Source of the DNA: Stentor coeruleus
Lineage: Eukaryota; Ciliophora; Heterotrichea; Heterotrichida; Stentoridae
Assembly: GCA_001970955.1 (NCBI GenBank)
Contig: MPUH01000007.1
Location: forward strand, 62,001-126,000
DNA: 64,000 nucleotides
Direction of reading: 5' to 3'
How positions within the stretch are numbered: position 1 is the stretch's first letter; the number at the start of each line of letters is the position of its first letter. The notes beneath the pieces are model-generated. The model did not search any database and was not told where the DNA came from. It worked only from the letters and a program-made list of their open reading frames with translations. Below are positions 14,501-23,259 of this stretch, in pieces. Position numbers and translations under genes: made by a program.

Positions 14501-15567
14501 CAGTAAATTTTAAACTCCCGACTGAAGATACGGAATTTCATGATAAGTTTTCTAGACAGGCTGAGATTTTGCAGACATATTTGAATTTATCGAGTTTTAA
14601 TATTTTGTTGATTTATTTTAGGATTATGAACTATGTGGCGATTAGCAAAGCGCTGAGTTTTTTGCAGGATACAATGAAAGAAGCTATGGTTGATATTTTG
14701 TATTTTCTTATTATGCTTGTTGTCATACTTATGGGTTTTGTATTTATGGGCTACCTATCATTTGGGCACACTTTAAGCCATTATAAAACAATCCAAGACT
14801 CGTTTATAACATGCTTTGCTATGATGATTGGAGAATTCGACTACCCTGAACTCTTAACAGCTGATGATTCAATGGCTTATTTCTTTTTCTTTTTCTATAT
14901 GCTTTTCTTTACTTTTATCCTTTTAAACATTTTTATTGCTATCCTTGAAAGAGCTTATACTAAAGTAAAAATGGATACCGGTAATGAAGAAGCAAATGTA
15001 ACAGTTTTCCAATCTTTATTAATATTTATTATAAACAGTTTTAAAAATATCATCAAGAAAAGTAAAACTGAACAAGTACATCAAAAAGATATAAAAGAAT
15101 TAGCTATATGCGTTTTTAATAGAATTGAATCTGGTGTTGAAGAAGAAGAAGATCCAGTTTCATGGGCAATTAAACAAACTGAAGAAATTTTATTAGAAAG
15201 ACAGAAAAGATCAGAAATTAAAGCACCTTTAGATGCTATTTTTAGAATGCGCAAACAAAATGTTATTGAAGGAGGGAATTTTTTCTTTGAGAAAGATGAT
15301 GATTTGTTAAAAGAATTTCAAACGAGAATTGATTATTGGGATTATTTAAGGATAGGGTTTTTAAGTTTCCAGACCCAGGAACAGAGGATAAGGCTTAAAA
15401 CTGAAGAGATGATTAAGAAAAATAACACTTTGTATGAAGAGTTTAAAGATATTGAGGCTGCTAAGGAAGATATTATTTTGGATATCCAGCCTTTTGAACA
15501 ACAGCTTTTGAAACTTAAGAAAGATAATGATGAGTTGAGGAAGAAGCTAAATGAACTTGATGGTTAA
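11563..15567 (+). CDS. Tandem two-repeat polycystin (PKD2/TRPP-type) channel
   Basis: 1334 residues containing two complete polycystin-like units in one chain. Unit 1 (about 25-525): S1, a large extracytoplasmic TOP-like domain with N-x-T/S sites, S2-S5, a pore loop around LFTNMDTI (about 475) and S6 ending FINFILANMFIAIINNAYATE. Unit 2 (about 630-1130): S1 (IFIVFAVIYTVVLLNQ), a second TOP-like domain starting WLDAAFSDMFTLTAFYNMQG, S2-S5, a pore loop MMIGEFDYPELL (about 1088) close to the LGDF-type filter of PKD2L1, and S6 FFFFFYMLFFTFILLNIFIAI. The last 50 residues form a coiled coil (LLKLKKDNDELRKKLNELDG). PKD2 channels are tetrameric cation channels of cilia and other membranes. With two units per chain, a dimer could form the pore, as in two-pore channels; this is inference. 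Only unit 2 keeps an acidic polycystin-like filter. Confidence 0.9.
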   Translation: MGEDKNLQDEIKQGEADVESDMSLSEVCRFIIFSVLFVAIILNQISTEKCYHISAGISQALSSCDPSSVTSAKDVIGWIGESFIPAVSNLEIYPGWSAEAEDYLRMNIMNRIITPLRFVQKRMKTTENTNKRTKSLVKRKWVTNYLEPYILNSDEDKSEFRPAHIYEDDLNTTDINAYLDEKYKMYKFQSSIGVSNSGGFTYEVFINDTASVDDAILFFKDTPWIDNVTAIIYVDFVTYNSHYAMLTYVNYLFTFQSSGIVEGKSEIRSTHFDKYTANDTVRIIFEALYLLLLLFYTIIEIQEIKLDILSESIRLQGESEQIRCIKIVTFFKGIQKHFSDLWNVLDIASILFSYIGLGLWVTIADNDILKEDNLKYDTLLTDTVLNVIFNSKIYVKINSVNLLLIFFRLLKYLGKFERIRLLHQTFVTAKTEIFYFFILLIGIFLSFVIFGHVAFGGIHEQFSSLGLAFASCLIILFTNMDTITELLDLNFNMTALFIVLFTLFINFILANMFIAIINNAYATELDRLEALKSGIKEKEQVHWIFQMRDWFKKIKLSILSFFSKKKAVINKYADREQEISKLDEEDEVIRAKNYNLDFNDAMKWGEKFDKEILTDKERNAKIKTQTFNFSKRVWKATIFIVFAVIYTVVLLNQMEISTKYDLNFTVQQEINGASSADGIDLSSVGTYSDFASWLDAAFSDMFTLTAFYNMQGNYLVGQNLNQKDTCPSQGSIRMTVRYVKTENNPSKLFHHVCPVRRKGEFSPYPSLDSFSLYENTNIILNNTYPCKFIYTSYGDGGFAEQGGYVFYFSQDPLNYTNQISQLMENSLFLNETTNSIVFDFVLYNGDLNYFTYAAFVSQTLSGGEIYSTFYLWPMKLKMYFTASDKVRAFFEVVIVLLLGYHIFVTVSTLKNKFKCYDDWSSRFNEILTTNQKEKRRTAKPEMLRKISSILTSYEIIDIASYFISIICLIYWLVYISTDLAVNFKLPTEDTEFHDKFSRQAEILQTYLNLSSFNILLIYFRIMNYVAISKALSFLQDTMKEAMVDILYFLIMLVVILMGFVFMGYLSFGHTLSHYKTIQDSFITCFAMMIGEFDYPELLTADDSMAYFFFFFYMLFFTFILLNIFIAILERAYTKVKMDTGNEEANVTVFQSLLIFIINSFKNIIKKSKTEQVHQKDIKELAICVFNRIESGVEEEEDPVSWAIKQTEEILLERQKRSEIKAPLDAIFRMRKQNVIEGGNFFFEKDDDLLKEFQTRIDYWDYLRIGFLSFQTQEQRIRLKTEEMIKKNNTLYEEFKDIEAAKEDIILDIQPFEQQLLKLKKDNDELRKKLNELDG

Positions 15568-15725
15568 GTAGATAGATAATTATAAAAGGTGAAAACCATT
15601 ACCAAAACCTTAAAAATATCAAATTCTCTACAATTAACACCAACATTTTCCAAACTTAAAATCATCTTGAAATAAACACTAAAACACAAAAAAACCCCTA
15701 TAAAATCCATATTCTATCTTCCTAT

Positions 15726-16253
15726 TTAGTTAATAAGAATCCCATCATATTTTTGTTGGAACCATTGCATGGCTTCTTCTTTAGATACCCTATGGCTTTT
15801 CCCTACTGTCGATGTTGAATGTCTTCTTTTTGTAACCCTATATCCAGCACGTTTCATAACCACATAAAAATCCATACCATAAATTCCTGTCCCAGGGTCG
15901 TATTTAATACCTAAATCAATATGTTCTTGTATGCCAAATCCAAAATTCCCTGAATCTGAAAAATTCCTTTTCTTAAGTTCGAATTCTTTAACTTTCAAAC
16001 CTCTTTCAAGAATATCTTCAGCTTTTGGTCCTCTGACTGTAGCATGAACAGCAATTTTATCATTTCTTCTAATACCAAATGAACGAATGGTGTATGATGC
16101 TTTAGAAAACACTGGCTTTTGTTCTGTAAGATCAGCGAGGACTTTACTAGCTCTTGTTACACGATCGCCTGCTTCACCTACGCAGATATTGAGAACTAAT
16201 TTGTCGATTTTTATATTCCTCATAGGATTTTCTTGCTTTTCAGCTTTCACCAT
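15726..16253 (-). CDS. RPL11: 60S ribosomal protein uL5 (RPL11)
   Basis: 175 residues, close to the eukaryotic L11 length, ATG at 16253 and TAA stop. The sequence follows the family along its whole length: [20 protein letters not shown] at the start, [29 protein letters not shown] in the middle, and [31 protein letters not shown] near the end. It binds 5S rRNA in the central protuberance of the large subunit. No intron is needed. The 5' flank (right side) is T/G-rich on the + strand, that is, A/C-rich on the coding strand. It is convergent with the polycystin gene, with 158 bp between stops. Confidence 0.98.
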   Translation of the reverse strand: MVKAEKQENPMRNIKIDKLVLNICVGEAGDRVTRASKVLADLTEQKPVFSKASYTIRSFGIRRNDKIAVHATVRGPKAEDILERGLKVKEFELKKRNFSDSGNFGFGIQEHIDLGIKYDPGTGIYGMDFYVVMKRAGYRVTKRRHSTSTVGKSHRVSKEEAMQWFQQKYDGILIN

Positions 16254-16519
16254 TAGATTTGTTTATATGGGATTTTTTGTGATATGATTGAAAAAGTTAT
16301 ATAAAAATTTTAAAGATTTTGTGATAGGGCTTAAAGTTAGACTTGGTGTTTATGGATTTTGGAGTTTTTTTATAGGATGGTTAAGGCTTTTTTTAAGAGT
16401 TAAGGAATGACTTTATGATAGGTAATAAGGAATTTTTAGAGTTTATTAACTTTTTTGAGGGTTTATGCTATTTAAAAATTTCAAGTTTATAATTCTAATG
16501 ATTTGATATTGTTTATAAT

Positions 16520-17386
16520 ATGAGATTAAGAAGGGCTATTGGGAATTACCCATATCATAAATTTAGTAGATCCCAGTTGAGTAGCCTGCAGAATTTCCCT
16601 TTAATACTAAACTCTGAACCTGATATTGAGTATGACTGGGCTAAAATTTTCAATGAATATGAAGGATTTGCTAAAGTTTTCCAGATTTTTATGGAAAGTT
16701 TTGCTCATGGGAAATACAAAACTTTAGACAATTTAGCTGAAGTTAATCTATTAGCCCGGCTTGCAAATGCATGGGAGCCATACAATTCAGCTGGTTATAG
16801 TATGAGCCTAATCGGTAACCCAGAAAGCATAAAAATTACAAGTATCGCACATCACAACTACATAGGTACTTTCTTCCCATTTAGAAATCTAAATCTTCCA
16901 ACAGAATATTACAAATTCAGAAATTTAAATTTTGATGAAAGATTTGCTACTAGTTTTACAATTGCAGAAATTCGTGATATAAAATATCCTAAAGCATCAT
17001 TTAGTGACTTTAATCATTTGGATTTAGAAAAAATTAACAAAGAATATTCATTATCTTCACATAAAGAAGAAATATTAAAACTTAAAACCCATATGAAAAA
17101 ATTTCCTTTATTGGCATGGATAATTGATATTGGGATATTATCAAATTATAAAATTATTATAAAAGATTTACAAGGAAAAGTTGCATATGGAAATGAAGAT
17201 GATAAGGAAGAATTTCATTCTATGAGGCTTGAATATGTTAGGGAATTTCCTTCGATTGGCAGTTTTTTTACTTCTGAAGGCACAAAAGCTAAGAAGTTTT
17301 ATATGGAAAAACTTGGAAGTCATTATAAGCAATATACTATTGTTGATATTGATGGGTTTGTTGACAAAAATTTGATAATAGCTTAA
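16520..17386 (+). CDS. Unknown protein, possibly Tim44/mL45-like mitochondrial
   Basis: 288 residues. The N-terminus MRLRRAIGNYPYHKFSRSQL is basic, free of acidic residues and amphipathic, like a mitochondrial presequence. A helical segment follows (FAKVFQIFMESFAHGKYKTLDNL). Later a beta pattern (YKIIIKDLQGKVAYGNEDDKEEFHSMRLEYVREF) resembles the end of the Tim44-like domain of mitochondrial ribosomal protein mL45, where a strand, a G-x-x-x-Y-G turn and a further strand occur in the same order. This resemblance is by eye only and weak; a lineage-specific protein is equally possible. It lacks the A/C-rich leader that most plus-strand genes here have. It converges with the DDX59-like gene, stops 35 bp apart. 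Confidence 0.6.
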   Translation: MRLRRAIGNYPYHKFSRSQLSSLQNFPLILNSEPDIEYDWAKIFNEYEGFAKVFQIFMESFAHGKYKTLDNLAEVNLLARLANAWEPYNSAGYSMSLIGNPESIKITSIAHHNYIGTFFPFRNLNLPTEYYKFRNLNFDERFATSFTIAEIRDIKYPKASFSDFNHLDLEKINKEYSLSSHKEEILKLKTHMKKFPLLAWIIDIGILSNYKIIIKDLQGKVAYGNEDDKEEFHSMRLEYVREFPSIGSFFTSEGTKAKKFYMEKLGSHYKQYTIVDIDGFVDKNLIIA

Positions 17387-17421
17387 GATTTAATATTTTA
17401 GATGAGAATTATTATGAGGGT

Positions 17422-18605
17422 TTAAATGGATTGGATTGAGATTATACGGCATGATGAAGGGAGGAAAGATAGTAGGCTTAGGAAGGACTCGGTGGATGGA
17501 GGCTCAAGAGTTACCCATACATCGATGTTTGAACTGTCAATCATTTCTGAAGCAATTTCAATATCAGTTTGAATTTTGCCTTGAATTCTAAGGGATTTTA
17601 TAATCTTTTCAACTTTATTAATAGAACCACTGGCTGATACTCTTACTATTTTCCCTAGAAAACCTGGGTTTTCAGATAAAACCCACGCTAGTGTTTTGAA
17701 GATATTTTTGCATTTTAAGGTATCGATTTTTCTTGTGGGTTTTATAATTTCCATATCTTTTTCAGTAAAAGTATATGTAATAGGGTCTTCTAAGAGTCTT
17801 AAAACACTAATTTTTGTTGTGATATTTTCTGATTCATCAGTAATATATACAATTTTAATATTTTTCCGTCGCCAAATTGCTGAAAAATTATCGTTTTTTT
17901 CTAATATCGAATAAATTTGATGTATCTATATTTAGGTTACTTTTGATGGTGAGTATTTATAAAGTATTTTCTCAAGGCTTTCAATCCAAAGATACGAAAC
18001 ATTAATTGGAACAACATTGAAAACCCTAAAAAACCTAGAAATTGTGCATACAATTACTTTAGGAACAATCAACAACCTATTCACTTCACATGGAAGTGGC
18101 TTTTCATTAGCAAAAAGCGCAACTTTAAAATCAGGAATCCCTTTCGAGTATTTTATAAACTCATTAAAAATTCTCAAAGCTTCCAACTTGCCACAGCATA
18201 ACACAATCATTTTCTAAATAATCCTAATACCTTATTTGTCATAGAAATCCTTTGTATCACAGGTATAACAATACCTAAATCCCTAGTCCTTACTTTCGGT
18301 CCAATAATCGTTAAATCTTTCTTATACAAAACAGCAGGTAATAATTTCATCATTGAATCTGAATATTTAAAATCAATATTCTCTAATAATCTTCCTCTTA
18401 TAAAATCTTCAATTTTTTCAGCAGGAATTGGTGCTTCATTATATAAATTAACACTATCAAGATTTCTCATTTTACATTCTTTACTACAAACATCAGCTTC
18501 AGTAACAGAACATATATATTCACCATATCTACCACAAATACAACATATTGGTTCTCCTTCTTGACTTGATCTTTGTTGTTCTTTAAAAGCTTTTACTTCA
18601 TCCAT
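17422..18605 (-). CDS. DDX59-like HIT-finger protein with dead helicase core
   Basis: Three open segments are joined by two micro-introns (18214-18230 and 17926-17940) into 383 residues. Residues 21-44 form a HIT zinc finger (C-x2-CGRYGEYIC...DVCSKEC) nearly identical to that of DDX59/ZNHIT5. A DEAD-box-like core follows, but its signatures have changed. The Walker A position reads GPKVRTRDLG instead of a GSGKT loop, before the conserved-looking IVIPVIQR. The DEAD position reads WIESLEKIL. The SAT position is not recognisable, and the second RecA half is short and divergent, ending CRIISIQSI. Human DDX59 is over 600 residues, so this version is shortened as well. I infer a structural role without ATPase activity. 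The frame is kept open over the whole length, which argues against a pseudogene. Alternative: two or three separate ORFs, which is unlikely. Confidence 0.8.
17926..17940 (-). other. 15-nt micro-intron
   Basis: On the minus strand this reads GTAACCTAAATATAG. It carries an in-frame TAA. Excision joins ...PSK to IHQIYSILEK without a frame change and opens the frame to the next segment. Confidence 0.85.
18214..18230 (-). other. Probable 17-nt intron
   Basis: On the minus strand this reads GTATTAGGATTATTTAG. The frame of the HIT-finger exon would end at a TGA just beyond it, and the helicase-like exon is in another frame. Removing these 17 nt joins AAG to AAA ATG in frame. At 17 nt it is longer than the other introns here, so an indel or sequencing error is an alternative. 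Confidence 0.6.
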
Positions 18606-18893
18606 AATATTTATAATAATTACTAGTTAAATTTTATTAGTTCTTTGTATAGGTTTTTTTTTTTGATATTTTATGGTTTTGATATTTTTTGGACTTCATT
18701 TTGTAGGAGTTTAAAGTTTTTAGTCGATTTTGATTAAGTTTTATTTGTTTAAGAATATTTTTTTAAGTTTCAGTTTGAAGGTTTATGATTTTTAGTAATC
18801 CTTAGATCATCACAACAACAGAAAATATTAATCAGCCACTCATCCAAAAATCAGCCCATCTTATCATTTTTTCGCCACATAATACAATAAACA
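18606..18893. promoter_or_regulatory. Divergent promoter region with base-skew switch
   Basis: Lies between the DDX59-like gene (-) and the WDR44-like gene (+). The left 190 bp are T/G-rich and the right 95 bp are A/C-rich on the + strand, switching at about 18795. It is one of the clearest examples of the strand punctuation seen in this window. Confidence 0.5.
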
Positions 18894-20009
18894 ATGGAAA
18901 GTGATGACGAATTTTTTGATGCTAAAGAATACGATGAAGAATCCATAGCACGAAGAACCCTAAAATTATCTCTAAGATCAAATTCCCAAGCTCAAACAAA
19001 AACCAAAAAACCTGCTGATTTTTCTGACATATCCCAAATAAGCCAGATTACATTACCTTTTAATAGTACTTCTTGGACAATAAAATTCAACCCAGATGGT
19101 ACACATCTAGCTATAGCAGGTAATCAAGGTACAATACTCTTATATTCAATAGGCAAAAATGAGATTTTATATAACCCAATCCAATTAAATGAACATAGTT
19201 ATGATATTACAAGCTTATCATGGAGTAGCCAAAAAACATTATTATCATCTTCTATAGATCATACAGTTAAAGAATGGGGTATTCAAGGATCATCATTAGC
19301 TACTTTTAATTATCATTGTAAAGTTGTATCATGTGCTTATTTACCACAAGATAATAATTTTTTTATAGCGATTTTTGAAGATTTTGTTATAAGAAATGTT
19401 CATATACCAACAAAACATATTGTTAATTCTGTACAACTTTTTGGGAATATTTATTGTTTAGCTTTGTCACCTAGTGGGAATACTGTGGCTGTTGGGTTAG
19501 ATAAAGGTTTGGTATTACCTTTTAGAGTTAGAGAGACTGATTTTAAGCTTATTGATTTGCCTATTATTGAAGCAAAAAATAGACGTGGGTTTAAAAGGAA
19601 GGGTAAAAAAGTGACGGGGCTACATATTGTAAATGATGAGGAGATTATTATCACAACACTTGACTCAAATATTAGAAGATATAGTTTACAAGATAGTTTA
19701 ATGAAACAGAAATATAAAGGGGCTGCTCTTAAGAATAAAGAGTTTTGTGCTGTGGTAACTTATGATAAGGAATATGTGATTTGTGGTAGTGAAAAAGGAA
19801 GGTTTTTAGTATGGAAGTATCAGTTAGCAGAAAAACTGAAAAATCATGATTATGAAAGTGTTAGGGGGAATAAAAGTAATGTTGCTGAATATGTTGCGGT
19901 AGCCCCTGAAAGTGTTGTAGATGTTATAAATAGAGAGAAAGGAAGTGATATTACGTATTTGGTAGTAACTATTGATATGGGGAATTTATTAAAGATTTAT
20001 ACTTGCTAA
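18894..20009 (+). CDS. WDR44-like WD40 protein with FFAT motif
   Basis: 371 residues. Residues 6-12 read EFFDAKE, an exact match to the FFAT consensus that binds VAP proteins on the endoplasmic reticulum, preceded by an acidic patch. WD40 blades follow (STSWTIKFNPDGTHLAIAG, HSYDITSLSWSSQKTLLSSSIDHTVKEW, GNIYCLALSPSGNTVAVGLDKG, EFCAVVTYDKEYVICGSEKGRFLVWKY), about six recognisable. An N-terminal acidic FFAT with a C-terminal beta-propeller and the blade sequence SIDHTVKEW match WDR44 (Rab11 effector) and its relatives, though this protein is much shorter than metazoan WDR44. Likely role (inference): ER-endosome contact or vesicle traffic. Ends TAA. Confidence 0.8.
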   Translation: MESDDEFFDAKEYDEESIARRTLKLSLRSNSQAQTKTKKPADFSDISQISQITLPFNSTSWTIKFNPDGTHLAIAGNQGTILLYSIGKNEILYNPIQLNEHSYDITSLSWSSQKTLLSSSIDHTVKEWGIQGSSLATFNYHCKVVSCAYLPQDNNFFIAIFEDFVIRNVHIPTKHIVNSVQLFGNIYCLALSPSGNTVAVGLDKGLVLPFRVRETDFKLIDLPIIEAKNRRGFKRKGKKVTGLHIVNDEEIIITTLDSNIRRYSLQDSLMKQKYKGAALKNKEFCAVVTYDKEYVICGSEKGRFLVWKYQLAEKLKNHDYESVRGNKSNVAEYVAVAPESVVDVINREKGSDITYLVVTIDMGNLLKIYTC

Positions 20010-20318
20010 TATTTTGATTTTTATAAGGTTTTTTAGTAGGATACTGGTAAATATGATAGAAATTGCTGGAGATAAGGATAAGTAAAATTCCTTTTTCAGG
20101 TTGATTTTGGTTGATTCGAATTCTCTTTATTTAAAGCTTTAATGTAATAGTTTTGCTAATAAGTATTATAAGAAATTATAGTAAAGTATATAGTAAATCT
20201 AAAAAAAAATTTATAGTTTTTATATAGGATTTGAATTTTATTATGTTTTCAACACTTTATAGTTGTTTAATATTATTGAATAATGTCAAAATTTTTAACT
20301 AACACTAATTTCATCTTC
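20010..20318. other. Convergent 3' intergenic region
   Basis: 309 bp between the stops of the WDR44-like gene and the disordered-protein gene. It is AT-rich with T- and A-runs, and I see nothing coding or structured in it. Confidence 0.5.
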
Positions 20319-23120
20319 TCATTTAATTTCCTTACATCGATTATGAGTTGAACAAGCCCTTATCATCCTACAATCAAGCCTTCTCTTCAAACGTTTTTTC
20401 TTCATTTTACTAATTTCTTCCATAATCATCTCAGAATTTTTATCCCTCATTGTTTTCTGTTGTTTCGGTAAATCACATGAATCATCAATATCAATAATTT
20501 TTACTCTTTCTGTATTAGAAAGTATTACTGAAGATCTATTTTCATATAAAAACTTAAGTTTCATTTTTATCCTTTTTTGAGCTTCCTTATCAGAAGAGTC
20601 TTTTATTATTAAAGTTTCAGGAGTTATTTTTTCAGGGTCAATAGCTTGTGTATTAGGCCATTCAATTTTTATATTACTTGGCATGATAATTTTATCTTGA
20701 AAAAGTTTATTTAATATATTATCAATATCATCAGTTTCTATTTGTTGCATTTTTTTGAAAGATTTTTGTGAGAAATTATAAGTCCCAGTTAGGATTTTGG
20801 CTATTGTTACATGAAGGTTTAGAGAATTGCTATGGATTGTAAGGGTTTTTGTAGAAGGTTCTCTAGTGAAAATGCATTTAGGGTTTTCTGTAAGTTTGAT
20901 TATACAGAACAGAATAAGTTTGGAGGAATTTTCTATGAATTTTACAGCTTTGGGGTTTGGAGGTGGCTGGGGGGTTTCGTTTTTTATCAAGGTTTTGCTT
21001 TTTTGAAAGTTTTGGATGATTTGGTTGCTTTGGATACTTTGACGTTTAGATGCTCCATGTTGGAACAATTGATTTAGTATACTAGTTCTAGCTGTATTTC
21101 TTCTATTAAAGTCTTTATTTATAGTCTCAAAAGCATTACTTTGCCTTCTGTTTTTACTTATATTTTTTGAATCAGCCACCCTTGAAGATTCCTCATCTTT
21201 TTTCCCATTACTAGTCATCTGCCTAGAAGGATCTTTGCTACTATCTTTAGAAATATCAGAAATCTTATAAGGACTTTCAAGTTTTTCTGAAGGAAAAATT
21301 CTAGTTTCAGGAGTTTTCCTATTGTTTTTTATTCTTTTTTTACTATCATCTTCCAAGAACTCTTGTGTGCTGCTAGATTTGTTTATAACTTTAATATTTT
21401 TAAGTGGTTTATTAATAAAAACTGGTCCTTTTGTATTTTCATCACCGCTTTCGATTTTTTTTTCTTCTTGGTCATTATTTGTAAAATTAAGTTTTTTCAT
21501 AGTAAAATCTTGGGTTGATGAATATGGGATTTCTGATGATAATAATGATATATGTGAGTTTTCTTTACTATCTTTATCCACTTCATTTAAATTCTGATTT
21601 TCTCTCGCATTTTCTTGATGAAAAATAGGCTCAACGCTTAGGTTTTGAGAGTTTTGGTCATGGCTTTTCTGAAAACTTTTTAAAATCTCAGCACTTTTAT
21701 ATAAATCCGAGCTTATGCTTATAGAGTTTTTTGATTTCTCTTGATTTTTAGATGAACTACTTGAAGAACTTGACTCAGATTCAAGCGAATCAAGGCTTTT
21801 TCTTTTTGATGTATTATCTAAGATCTCTGAGTTTTCTTCTAGATGCTCAGGAATCTCAGCAATTTCTTCAGTCACTTTGTTCATTAAAATTTTTAATGGA
21901 CTTTCTTTTGTTTTTTTTGATGATGGGCTTTGGAACAGACCTGATTGCGAGCTTTCATCATTAATTTCTATATTTTTTATATCATGGCTTCCTGATGATA
22001 AAAGACTATCGATAAATTTCTCATCATTAGGGGAATTTATTATTATTGAATCATTAGCTTCTTCAATATCTGTTAAGTATTCTATATTTTCACAGCTTTT
22101 TTGAGGACTTTTTTCCCTTATTTTTTCAGGTGTTTGAAACTTTTCAGGTTCAAATGATTCTTTTGTGATATTATGTTTTGATATTTCAATATCATTATGT
22201 TTTAATACTTCTATATCATTATGTTTTGATATATTCTCATCATCATTTAAATATAATGATTTTTTACTTTTATCAATAGTTTCATAAGACTTTTCTTTAT
22301 TTTTATCAAGTACTTGAGGAGTTTGTTTTAAACTATTTTTAAGAACTTCAGTTGCTTGTATATCAGCGACTTGAAGGTTTTTTAAGTACTTTTCAAGACT
22401 TTTTGGTTTAGGAAAATTGTCTGGTCTTGGGTTAATAAGACTTTTTTTTTTCTTAGAAACCTGTTCTGATTGGTAAAATGTTTTAGACTGAGCTTTAATT
22501 GAACTATCTTCAGATAGTTTTGGGTAAATCTGAAGAGGAGTTTTAGACAGATTAGTTTTTTTCTCTTCCTCGGAGTATTCAAGTATTTTATATGACTTTT
22601 TACTTTTTTGGGCAAACCCTATAAAGTCTTCAAAACTTTTTAGTTTCCCTTCACAGATTAGTTTCAATGCATTCATCATCATTTTTTCATTTTTGTTGTA
22701 ATCCATATGAAAATAACTTCTTTTCTCGTTTTCATGTATAATTTTCTTGCAAAGATATACCTTTTGATCCTTATCTTCTAAAACTTCACCAGTAATTTTC
22801 TCAAAAAAACTTGTAATACTATAACTTGGTTTTATTTTTGATTGATTAGGTGGTGGAGTTAAATAAATATATCTACTCCCTTGATTCTCAGGCGATTCAC
22901 TATATTTTGATCGAATACCAGCTTTTTTCATATCCCTTGTAGTAAACACACTCCTTTTACCATGTATCCCTTCCTGAAGAGCAGGAAGTGAAAATATTGG
23001 CTTTAATAGTTGTTCGCTATGATTTGGATTAATATTCTGATTAACTGTAGCTCGTCTTTCTTCATATCTAAAATGCGAAGTGTCTTGGTTTTTTATTTTT
23101 GTTTTGAAGTTAGATTCCAT
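20319..23120 (-). CDS. Large Ser/Lys/Asn/Glu-rich disordered protein
   Basis: 933 residues, ATG at 23120, TGA stop, one of few TGA stops here. Most of the chain is low-complexity Ser, Lys, Glu and Asn with many SP/TP sites, that is, intrinsically disordered and probably phosphorylated. There is a short internal repeat (KHNDIEVLKHNDIEISKHNI) and a Ser-only stretch. A more ordered segment at about 740-830 (KLILFCIIKLTENPKCIFT...NLHVTIAKILTG...DDIDNILNKLFQDK) may be a small folded domain. The C-terminus is strongly basic with four Cys (KKKRLKRRLDCRMIRACSTHNRCKE). I recognise no family. Its 5' flank is interrupted by an assembly join at 23260, so the promoter sequence is uncertain. Confidence 0.75.
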   Translation of the reverse strand: MESNFKTKIKNQDTSHFRYEERRATVNQNINPNHSEQLLKPIFSLPALQEGIHGKRSVFTTRDMKKAGIRSKYSESPENQGSRYIYLTPPPNQSKIKPSYSITSFFEKITGEVLEDKDQKVYLCKKIIHENEKRSYFHMDYNKNEKMMMNALKLICEGKLKSFEDFIGFAQKSKKSYKILEYSEEEKKTNLSKTPLQIYPKLSEDSSIKAQSKTFYQSEQVSKKKKSLINPRPDNFPKPKSLEKYLKNLQVADIQATEVLKNSLKQTPQVLDKNKEKSYETIDKSKKSLYLNDDENISKHNDIEVLKHNDIEISKHNITKESFEPEKFQTPEKIREKSPQKSCENIEYLTDIEEANDSIIINSPNDEKFIDSLLSSGSHDIKNIEINDESSQSGLFQSPSSKKTKESPLKILMNKVTEEIAEIPEHLEENSEILDNTSKRKSLDSLESESSSSSSSSKNQEKSKNSISISSDLYKSAEILKSFQKSHDQNSQNLSVEPIFHQENARENQNLNEVDKDSKENSHISLLSSEIPYSSTQDFTMKKLNFTNNDQEEKKIESGDENTKGPVFINKPLKNIKVINKSSSTQEFLEDDSKKRIKNNRKTPETRIFPSEKLESPYKISDISKDSSKDPSRQMTSNGKKDEESSRVADSKNISKNRRQSNAFETINKDFNRRNTARTSILNQLFQHGASKRQSIQSNQIIQNFQKSKTLIKNETPQPPPNPKAVKFIENSSKLILFCIIKLTENPKCIFTREPSTKTLTIHSNSLNLHVTIAKILTGTYNFSQKSFKKMQQIETDDIDNILNKLFQDKIIMPSNIKIEWPNTQAIDPEKITPETLIIKDSSDKEAQKRIKMKLKFLYENRSSVILSNTERVKIIDIDDSCDLPKQQKTMRDKNSEMIMEEISKMKKKRLKRRLDCRMIRACSTHNRCKEIK

Positions 23121-23185
23121 TTTCTATGTGTGAAAAATAACACATAAACAGGAAGTATAAAATATGCTAATTAGATTATCTTGTG

Positions 23186-23259
23186 TTTTTTATTATGCCA
23201 AGCTTTAGATTCTGTTTATATTCAAATATAATCTTTAAGTCAGTTACTATAATAAACCT
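23186..23259. repeat. 74-bp direct repeat, copy 1, before N
   Basis: Identical to 23286-23359. It ends immediately before the single N at 23260. Best read as the overlapping end of one contig. Confidence 0.9.

Noticed and set aside
18207-18210. ATGA overlap of two ORFs as a bicistronic start/stop
   Set aside because: Both parts belong to one DDX59-like chain; a 17-nt intron joins them, and overlapping cistrons are not expected in ciliates.
20110-20150. tRNA-like GATTCGAAT string
   Set aside because: No matching acceptor, D or anticodon arms could be folded around it.
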